Source of the DNA: Chitinophaga agrisoli
Lineage (GTDB): Bacteria > Bacteroidota > Bacteroidia > Chitinophagales > Chitinophagaceae
DNA: 64,000 bases
Direction: 5' to 3'
Assembly (NCBI RefSeq): GCF_008386695.1
Contig: NZ_VUOC01000004.1
Span: forward strand, 2,482,327 to 2,546,326
Shown: positions 1 to 5,581 of the stretch, piece after piece
Position numbering within the stretch: position 1 is the first letter of the stretch
Layout: the number at the start of each line of letters is the position of its first letter
The notes under the pieces: generated by a model
Database searches by the model: none
Seen by the model: only the letters and a program-made list of their open reading frames with translations
What the model was told of the DNA's origin: nothing
Translations under genes and position numbers: made by a program

Positions 1-1879
1 AGATCAGCTGTTTACTGGTAACCCGGGGCAGAAATTTATATTGAGACCTAAGGCTGCCCCAGTGGAAAAACAGCCCCACCCGATGCTGCGCTGCCTGCAG
101 ATCACACAGGAAATGATACACCGGCAGGGAATTATTGCTGTAATTATGCGCGGTGCTTAAACGGGGTACCACTTGTTTGTTAAGACGTTTAGAGCGCAAT
201 ATGATCCGGTTATTTTTTACAGATACCATCAGGTCCCCTGCATCCAGCTGATGTGCTGCATCCAGCGAAGACTTAGCCAGATAAGGGATCTCATAGTCAC
301 GGAATACAGGATGCAGTAATATATTACCCACCCGGCTCTCCGGCAAATGAATGATCTCTGCATAAACAACCTCCGGATCATTCTCCTGCTCTCTCCGGGT
401 AATATCGCACACCAGTTGCCGGATCCCTTCATCCGCATGCGCAAAACGCCCCAGCAGATTGGCGGCGCTGGCGCCCCCTGCCTGTTCCAGCACAATAGCT
501 GGCTGCCCGGTATCTACCAAACGGAACATTACAGATAGCGAAGGGCACAGGTCCTGCCAGACGGTGTTGTTCAGGTGTTTCATTTCCTCTTCCGCTATCT
601 CCGTGCTGTAAGCGCCGGTTTCATACGCATCGTTCACTTTATTCACCAGGTATTTTTCAATAAGGCCCCAGCGTACATTTCCTTCACTGTTCACGGTGGA
701 TGGCATGCCGATGGCCTCCAGCAACGGCGCATTATCCTCTCCCCCTTTAGCCAGGTAACCAATACCGGTTTCCGTATCCATTACCTCCAGCAATGGCATC
801 TCTTTATCTTCATATCGCTCATAATACCGGCGGATAAAGGATTGCAGGTTCTCCTGCTCCCGGGGCACGGCCATCCGGTTCAGTAGGGCCAGCCCTGCCA
901 GCAGCTGCTGTTGTATGGCAGCATCAAAACCAGCCTCCGTGGTCACGCGGATAATATCTGTCTGGAAAAGCTTATTCTCTTCATAGGGTACTTCCAGCTG
1001 ATCCAGCAACGCGCTTACCTGGCGGTACTGTGCGGCGCTGTTATGAGGGGCATTATCAATCTCATGCAACAAACGGTTCACTTCCTGCAACACCTGTATC
1101 ACCGTTGCTACGCCATCATGAGGCGCTGCAGACTGTATACGCTCCAGTACGCGTTGTACCTGGTAAATAAATTCATCGCCGGTAATGGCCGGCTCCAGCT
1201 CATTCACCAGCAATTGGGCGCTGATCATTTCGTGTACAAAAGTGGAAGCTTCTTCTCCACTTATATCTCCATCCTGCAACTGCGCGGCCAGCATGGAAAT
1301 AGTAGCGCCTTCCTTCGCTTCCTGCAAAACCCTGTCCAGGTAAGGCGATGCCAGCACAGAAGTGATCTGGTGACTGCGCCTGCCATTCACATACCGGTAC
1401 TCCACATAACGGCGCTCATCCCCCATGGCATAATTGCTGTTATTAGGATAATACAGCAAATGCTCCCGGATGCCGGCAAAACCGGCCAGCTGCTGCGCCA
1501 GTGCGCAGAGATAATGCATATCCAGCCGGGTATGCCGGCGGGTAGCACTGGCGTCCAGCGTAATATTGGAAACGCCCTCCTGCCACTGTAATACATTACA
1601 ACCGGAAAACAATCCAAAAGGCGTGCACCGGCTGCTCATGCGGGTAAAATATTTAGTAAGGGAGCGTAACAGTTTCTGACGTTCCTTATCGCCGCCACCC
1701 TGGCCGCTCTTCCATTTCATACATTCGTCGTATAGTACCGGAGAAGCCAGGTAGATAGCTTCCAGGAAAATAGGATCATCCAGCCGGGAGATAATGGTCT
1801 CTTCATCCAGATGACCGAACAATGGCAGGCGCGGAGTGCGCAACAGCAGCTGGGGATGGAATGAATATGGGATATTCAT
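1..1879 (-). CDS. Lantibiotic dehydratase (LanB), N-terminal 626 residues, runs off window
   Basis: LanB enzymes dehydrate Ser/Thr of a precursor peptide by transferring glutamate from glutamyl-tRNA(Glu) and then eliminating it. The frame is open from ATG at 1879 to the window edge, so only the N-terminal 626 residues are seen; intact family members are about 1000 residues, or split as in the pinensin system. Residues 76-93 carry the family hallmark RMSSRCTPFGLFSG, with R80, R84 and T86 matching the glutamylation residues R83, R87 and T89 of NisB, and R14 lies in 'LLLRTPRLP' as in NisB. The gene follows a tRNA-Glu gene by 13 nt and five precursor genes by about 225 nt, all on the same strand. 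No clear ribosome site precedes the ATG. Whether the elimination domain is present or encoded separately cannot be told from here. Confidence 0.93.
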   Translation of the reverse strand, partial: MNIPYSFHPQLLLRTPRLPLFGHLDEETIISRLDDPIFLEAIYLASPVLYDECMKWKSGQGGGDKERQKLLRSLTKYFTRMSSRCTPFGLFSGCNVLQWQEGVSNITLDASATRRHTRLDMHYLCALAQQLAGFAGIREHLLYYPNNSNYAMGDERRYVEYRYVNGRRSHQITSVLASPYLDRVLQEAKEGATISMLAAQLQDGDISGEEASTFVHEMISAQLLVNELEPAITGDEFIYQVQRVLERIQSAAPHDGVATVIQVLQEVNRLLHEIDNAPHNSAAQYRQVSALLDQLEVPYEENKLFQTDIIRVTTEAGFDAAIQQQLLAGLALLNRMAVPREQENLQSFIRRYYERYEDKEMPLLEVMDTETGIGYLAKGGEDNAPLLEAIGMPSTVNSEGNVRWGLIEKYLVNKVNDAYETGAYSTEIAEEEMKHLNNTVWQDLCPSLSVMFRLVDTGQPAIVLEQAGGASAANLLGRFAHADEGIRQLVCDITRREQENDPEVVYAEIIHLPESRVGNILLHPVFRDYEIPYLAKSSLDAAHQLDAGDLMVSVKNNRIILRSKRLNKQVVPRLSTAHNYSNNSLPVYHFLCDLQAAQHRVGLFFHWGSLRSQYKFLPRVTSKQLI

Positions 1880-1892
1880 ATGATAGCTTTTT

Positions 1893-1968
1893 TGGTACTG
1901 CGCACAGGAATCGAACCTGTATCTTCTCCGTGAAAGGGAGACGTCTTAAACCCTTTGACCAGCGCAGC
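1893..1968 (-). tRNA. tRNA-Glu (anticodon TTC)
   Basis: A full cloverleaf can be folded. The acceptor stem is GCTGCGC with GCGCAGT, including a G1-U72 wobble. The D arm has GTC/GAC with an A13-A22 mismatch. The anticodon stem is TCTCC/GGAGA with loop CTTTCAC. The variable region has 4 nt (position 47 absent, typical of tRNA-Glu). The T arm is ACAGG-TTCGATT-CCTGT, the discriminator is A73, and CCA is encoded. It sits between the lanthipeptide precursor genes and lanB, same orientation, with its 3' end 13 nt before the lanB ATG. LanB consumes Glu-tRNA(Glu), so the position may be functional. It could equally be one of the ordinary tRNA-Glu genes of the genome. Confidence 0.96.
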
Positions 1969-1989
1969 GGATGGTTTATTTTATTATCT

Positions 1990-2004
1990 TTATCGCGGTT
2001 TCAT
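1990..2004 (-). pseudogene. Decayed start of a sixth lanthipeptide precursor (M-K-P-R-stop)
   Basis: On the minus strand the 15 bases TACAATCATGAAACC here are identical to the bases around the start of the precursor at 2988-3179, and nearly identical to those around the start of the 2711-2911 precursor. The reading frame gives Met-Lys-Pro-Arg and then TAA, while the intact precursors begin MKPN or MKPR. No leader sequence follows. It looks like the 5' end of a lost precursor gene, or a copied upstream region now lying 21 bp in front of the tRNA-Glu gene. Confidence 0.55.
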
Positions 2005-2005
2005 G

Positions 2006-2024
2006 ATTGTACATGCCGTACAAT
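2006..2024. promoter_or_regulatory. 7-bp inverted repeat upstream of tRNA-Glu/lanB
   Basis: ATTGTAC-ATGCC-GTACAAT is a perfect palindrome about 40 bp upstream of the tRNA 5' end, directly before the decayed precursor start. It could be an operator or a small RNA hairpin. No TAnnTTTG promoter was found near it. Confidence 0.35.
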
Positions 2025-2063
2025 TGTGGGGTCCTCCTCTGGGGGACCTTTTTTGTTTTAAGA

Positions 2064-2089
2064 GGGCGGCTCCCTTTACAGAGCCGCCC
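2064..2089 (-). terminator. Strong hairpin after the last precursor gene
   Basis: GGGCGGCTC and GAGCCGCCC form a perfect 9-bp GC-rich stem with an 8-nt loop, 14 bp beyond the stop of the 2104-2286 precursor. The following minus-strand bases (TCTTAAAAC) are not a good U-tract, so it may stabilise the 3' end or attenuate rather than fully terminate. A second, weaker hairpin (2030-2048) with a T-run on the plus strand lies next to it. Confidence 0.5.
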
Positions 2090-2103
2090 GTGCAGATGAT
2101 AGG

Positions 2104-2286
2104 TTAAGCGGCCTGGCTATCGCAAAGGCCCACCATTGTGACTAGCGTCAGGCACATTACGGAGGTGACCGTGATAGATGATTCATTTACGCCACCACGT
2201 AATTGTTTCATGCGCTGAATATCCAGCTTAGCAACGGTCTGCTTATTCAAAGACAGCCGGCTTTTATGATCGTTCTGTTGTTTCAT
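2104..2286 (-). CDS. Class I lanthipeptide precursor peptide (fifth in array)
   Basis: This is a 60-residue precursor. The leader (residues 1-32) has the Bacteroidota signature RLSLNKQTVAKLD...MKQLRGG. Cleavage after GG would leave a 28-residue core rich in Ser/Thr (SSITVTS) with two cysteines (MCLTL and GLCDS), suitable for lanthionine formation. It is the last of five precursor genes and lies closest to the tRNA-Glu/lanB pair. Each gene in this group starts about 20 nt after the stop of the one before, so they are probably co-transcribed. Its core is unlike the others, which points to a different product or ring pattern. It has no N-terminal signal peptide, so export would need a leader-cleaving transporter, which is not seen in the window. 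Confidence 0.88.
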   Translation of the reverse strand: MKQQNDHKSRLSLNKQTVAKLDIQRMKQLRGGVNESSITVTSVMCLTLVTMVGLCDSQAA

Positions 2287-2306
2287 GTGATTGGATGTTT
2301 ATAAGA

Positions 2307-2498
2307 TTAAACTGGCTGCTGACAATCCCTGGTGGCAGTAGCAGTGTATTCGCTACCGGTACCGCACATCAAAAGGATCGAAAGGATGATCTTGCTGTCA
2401 TTCCCACCACGTAATTGCGCCAGCCTTGCTTCGTCCAGCTTAGCGATGGTTTGTTTGCTTAAAGACAAACGGGGCGCGTTATTCTTTCTAGGTTTCAT
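2307..2498 (-). CDS. Class I lanthipeptide precursor peptide (fourth in array)
   Basis: This is a 63-residue precursor. The leader MKPRKN...RLSLSKQTIAKLDEARLAQLRGG ends in the double-glycine cleavage site. The core starts NDSKIILSILLMCGTG, has a Thr-rich middle (TATATR) and ends CQQPV, with two cysteines in total. It shares the NDSK core start and the same hydroxyl/cysteine layout with the neighbouring precursor at 2517-2690, so these two look like a recent duplication that has since diverged in the second half of the core. The intergenic gap to that neighbour is 18 nt. Confidence 0.9.
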   Translation of the reverse strand: MKPRKNNAPRLSLSKQTIAKLDEARLAQLRGGNDSKIILSILLMCGTGSEYTATATRDCQQPV

Positions 2499-2516
2499 GT
2501 GACTGGATTTTAGGGA

Positions 2517-2690
2517 TTAAACTTGCTGCGCCTGACATGCGCCATTCAGCGTGTCGCATAGATAAAAGATCGTGAGGATGGTCTTGCTGTCATTTCCACC
2601 AAGGAATAACTCCATCTTTGCTTTATCCAGCTTGGCTATGGTTTGTTTGCTTAAAGACAAACGGATCTCATGATTATTTTTAGGTTTCAT
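2517..2690 (-). CDS. Class I lanthipeptide precursor peptide (third in array)
   Basis: This short gene of 57 codons starts at ATG 2690. The leader reads MKPKNNHEIRLSLSKQTIAK, then LDKAKMELFLGG. The core starts NDSKTILTIFYLCDTLNG and ends ACQAQQV, with two cysteines and several Thr/Ser. Leader and core start are closely related to the 2307-2498 precursor. The residue before GG is Leu (FLGG), whereas three of the other four have RGG and one has NGG. It falls below common length cut-offs for gene callers and may be missed by annotation. Confidence 0.88.
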   Translation of the reverse strand: MKPKNNHEIRLSLSKQTIAKLDKAKMELFLGGNDSKTILTIFYLCDTLNGACQAQQV

Positions 2691-2710
2691 GTGTTTGTGT
2701 TTTTAATGGA

Positions 2711-2911
2711 TTAATTAACCTGCTCGCAATTGTTCGTATTATAAGTATTGAAGCAGCACTCCGCAGTAAAACAGAAGCTAAGGCTCGCAAAGGACGTAAT
2801 GGATTGCTCCACTTGTTTACCGCCGTTTACATGGCCCTGTACGTCTGCTTCCAGCTTCATGATAGTCCTTTTGTTAAGGCTGAGTTGATGGCGCTGTTTG
2901 TTGGGTTTCAT
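2711..2911 (-). CDS. Class I lanthipeptide precursor peptide (second in array)
   Basis: This is a 66-residue precursor. The leader MKPNKQRHQLSLNKRTIMKL is the most divergent of the five: the usual KLDEA part reads KLEADVQGHV and the site is NGG. The core (KQVEQSITSF onward) has four cysteines (SFCF, AECCF, NNCEQ) and many Ser/Thr/Asn, so it could carry more rings than its neighbours. A 76-nt gap with a terminator-like hairpin separates it from the first precursor upstream, while it is only 20 nt from the next gene. Confidence 0.86.
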   Translation of the reverse strand: MKPNKQRHQLSLNKRTIMKLEADVQGHVNGGKQVEQSITSFASLSFCFTAECCFNTYNTNNCEQVN

Positions 2912-2952
2912 GATCGTACATTTGAAAGTGATACAATTGAGGGCATCTGCTG

Positions 2953-2986
2953 AAAAAGGGCCGTCTTACGGGACCGCCGCCTTTTA
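2953..2986 (-). terminator. Hairpin between first and second precursor genes
   Basis: On the minus strand an imperfect stem (AAAAGGCGGCGGTC with GACGGCCCTTTTT) ends in a T-run right after the stop of the first precursor. This is the layout of a partial terminator that lets the first precursor be expressed above the distal ones. Confidence 0.55.
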
Positions 2987-2987
2987 T

Positions 2988-3179
2988 TTAGATAGCTTCT
3001 TCTCCACAGTTAGAACAAGAAACGCCAATTGACAGTATGATGATGGTGCAGGGTAAAGAAGTAACTTGATTAGCCTGGCCGCCACGCACCAGGTTCATGT
3101 TAGCTTCGTCCAGCTTAGCGATGGTTTGTCTGTTCAGCGACAGTTTGCTTTTCAGATTTTGATCTTTGTTTGGTTTCAT
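2988..3179 (-). CDS. Class I lanthipeptide precursor peptide (first in array)
   Basis: This is a 63-residue precursor. The leader reads MKPNKDQNLKSKLSLNRQTI, then AKLDEANMNLVRGG. The core QANQVTSLPCTIIILSIGVS ends CSNCGEEAI and has three cysteines plus Ser/Thr, with a very hydrophobic centre. It is the promoter-proximal gene of the five and is followed by a terminator-like hairpin. About 100 bp separate it from the outer-membrane barrel gene upstream. Neither a TAnnTTTG element nor another clear promoter was found in that gap, so read-through from the barrel gene is possible. Confidence 0.9.
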   Translation of the reverse strand: MKPNKDQNLKSKLSLNRQTIAKLDEANMNLVRGGQANQVTSLPCTIIILSIGVSCSNCGEEAI

Positions 3180-3279
3180 GATTGTAGATTTTAAATCTTA
3201 GATTAAATGATTGCCTACTCTTTTCTACAGCTTTTCGGCTACCGCTGTTTTTGTATATATTGAGGCCTTATACAACATG

Positions 3280-5460
3280 TTAGTTACCTCCCATACGGGC
3301 CTTTACATCGTCAATGCCTGTTTTCCTGTTCTTACCCGGTTTCACATATTGGTTGCCAAACTTGTAGATAAATACCAGGTTCACAAAACGCGTTTCTGTT
3401 TTATTATAGTAATCTGCATTTACCTGCTGATAATTCTCCACCCTGTATTTCATCCGCTGTGTATTAAACAGATCCGTTACGCTTAACTTAAGGCTGCCCC
3501 GCTGCTGCAGGATACTTTTACTAACACCCGCATCCAGTTTGAACATGGCAGACATCTTAAAGATGCCGGAGGCCAGCGGCGACACATAAAACCCGGTAAG
3601 CTCTGCCACCGCCCAGGGCAGCCGGATAGTGGCATTGGAAGATACATAGGCCGCAAAGGCCTGGTTATCCAGCGCGCTGGCGCCGCTCCCGCCATTATAA
3701 CTTACATACATAGCGCCCAGCGTATTCATCGCAGTGAACGTTTTACCAATACTTGCACTATGCGTAACAGTGAGGTGCATGATGTCCGCTTTGGACAGGT
3801 TATCATAAGAGCTGATGATCAGCTTAGCGGCGGTATCCTGCCGGTACACCGGCGCCAGGGCATTGCGGGATGCAGTACCAGTGAGGGTGATGAACAGCTT
3901 ACTGTTATAAGCATAAGACCCTTCAATACTATTATCGATCTGCGGCCGCAGGTAAGAATTGCCCTGGCTATAGGTGTATCGGCTCTGGTATATAATAAAG
4001 GGGTTCACATAGTCAAAGCCATACCGTACAATGTTTTTCTTGTATCCCAAACCAAATACATGTTTCATGGAAGGCATGTACTGTAAGGCCAGGTTAGGGA
4101 AAAGATAAAAATAGTTGTTAGGATGTCTTTCGTTAAGGGTCAGGGAACGGCCCGTTGTATTGGTTTGCTCCGCCCGCAAGCCTGCCTGCAGGCTATACTT
4201 ACCAATGCCTTTGCTAAGGCTCACATAAGCAGCGCCAATATTTTCCTGGAAAATGAAATGGTTGGTCTTGCCTTCATCTGTGCGCCACTGGCCGGCATCA
4301 GCATACTCCCACCGTACATTGTTATCTGTGCTGGTACGGGTGTATTTAAGACCCGTTTCTATCTTCGCCCATTTGGCAGGATGGGTATAATCTACCGAGA
4401 TGGCATATACATTATTATCAGCCGGCGAGTTATCGCGTAGCGAGTCCGCCTGGCGATAAGGCTTCTCCGCACGATCATAAAAATTTGTGATAAGATCATC
4501 CTTCCAGGATTTGCCGTAGTGGAAATAATCCAGGTTCAAACTAAGCTCCCGGCCGGGGCTGAATGTCTTTTTCATCCAGGCGTTGGCAGTGGGGCTAAAA
4601 TAACTGGCCTTGCCTTTGGTCTGCACGATCGACAAGGAGTCTGTATCCAGCTGCGAGCGGTTATTCACATCCCTGTTCCGGTAATTAAAAGCGCCACGTA
4701 CCAATACACCCGCCGATAATGTCTTATTAAAATCATGATCCAACCCCAGCTTAAAGCTATTGTTATACCGCAGCCGCTTATCATACTCATGCTCTTCAAT
4801 AGCAGACCATGCAGACAGATACCTGGTGGATAGATTATCATAATACTGCTGGTTACTATTAAGATCATAACTCCCGTATACATTGGTCTTCGCACTCCGG
4901 TAGTTCATACTGATCCCCGTGCTGGACCGTGCAAAGCGGCCGGCGCCCAGACCTGCTGTTACAATACCATTGGCGCCCAGGCTCCTCCCTTTCATCGTTT
5001 TAATGTTGACGATCACGCCGCCCTGGGCATCGTAACGGGCAGATGGATGGGTAATGACCTCTATTTTGTCAATACCGGCACTGTTCATACTTTGCAGCAT
5101 GGTTTTAAGATCGTCGCCGGAGAGGTTGGAGGGGCGGCCATCTATCCATACCGTCACAGACTGGCCGCGTACAGTGATATTGCCATTAGCATCTGCCAGT
5201 GCGCCTGGTGTACGCTGCATAATATCATAAGCATTGCTGCCGGCTGCTGAAGGGCTTTCTGCTACGTTTAATATGATACGGTCTGCCGACTGGATGATGA
5301 AAGGCCGCACACCATTTACCTCCACTGTTTTAAGGGTTACCCTGTCTTTTGGCAGTACCGTATCCTTTGGGGTTATCTGGGCTTTTACCGGTCCGGCCGC
5401 CGTTACTACGGCAACCAGTACACTAAGTGCGAAGCGGGAATATTTTTCGGCGGGTGGCAT
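3280..5460 (-). CDS. Outer-membrane beta-barrel protein (TonB-dependent-receptor-like)
   Basis: A protein of about 726 residues. It has an N-terminal signal peptide (hydrophobic stretch ending GPVKAQ), then a plug-like domain with the typical NAYDIMQRTPG and 'VWIDGRPSNLSGDDLKTML' and 'YDAQGGVIVNIKT' stretches, then a long barrel of alternating aromatic strands. This is the pattern of the Bacteroidota 'outer membrane beta-barrel family' related to TonB-dependent receptors. The usual N-terminal carboxypeptidase-regulatory-like domain is absent. I chose ATG at 5460; an in-frame TTG at 5469 also exists. The substrate is unknown. It lies directly upstream of the lanthipeptide precursors on the same strand, so an export or immunity role is possible but unproven. 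Confidence 0.85.
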   Translation of the reverse strand: MPPAEKYSRFALSVLVAVVTAAGPVKAQITPKDTVLPKDRVTLKTVEVNGVRPFIIQSADRIILNVAESPSAAGSNAYDIMQRTPGALADANGNITVRGQSVTVWIDGRPSNLSGDDLKTMLQSMNSAGIDKIEVITHPSARYDAQGGVIVNIKTMKGRSLGANGIVTAGLGAGRFARSSTGISMNYRSAKTNVYGSYDLNSNQQYYDNLSTRYLSAWSAIEEHEYDKRLRYNNSFKLGLDHDFNKTLSAGVLVRGAFNYRNRDVNNRSQLDTDSLSIVQTKGKASYFSPTANAWMKKTFSPGRELSLNLDYFHYGKSWKDDLITNFYDRAEKPYRQADSLRDNSPADNNVYAISVDYTHPAKWAKIETGLKYTRTSTDNNVRWEYADAGQWRTDEGKTNHFIFQENIGAAYVSLSKGIGKYSLQAGLRAEQTNTTGRSLTLNERHPNNYFYLFPNLALQYMPSMKHVFGLGYKKNIVRYGFDYVNPFIIYQSRYTYSQGNSYLRPQIDNSIEGSYAYNSKLFITLTGTASRNALAPVYRQDTAAKLIISSYDNLSKADIMHLTVTHSASIGKTFTAMNTLGAMYVSYNGGSGASALDNQAFAAYVSSNATIRLPWAVAELTGFYVSPLASGIFKMSAMFKLDAGVSKSILQQRGSLKLSVTDLFNTQRMKYRVENYQQVNADYYNKTETRFVNLVFIYKFGNQYVKPGKNRKTGIDDVKARMGGN

Positions 5461-5581
5461 AGGTGTCAATTTTCATAACAAACTTATCCCATGATAGGCT
5501 TGTTATAAAAAACGATACACCAACACCGTTGATCGGTGATACCAACCGCCGCATTGTAATGTTGAAACTAAACGGGAGGGA

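Noticed and set aside
1893-1968. tRNA as an integration site of a mobile element
   Set aside because: No integrase, no direct repeat of the tRNA 3' end and no phage genes were seen nearby. This does not exclude an event outside the window.
2030-2054. Plus-strand terminator GGTCC...GGACC with T-run
   Set aside because: No plus-strand gene ends upstream of it. The stem is only 5 bp, so it may be chance or a side of a larger structure near the tRNA.
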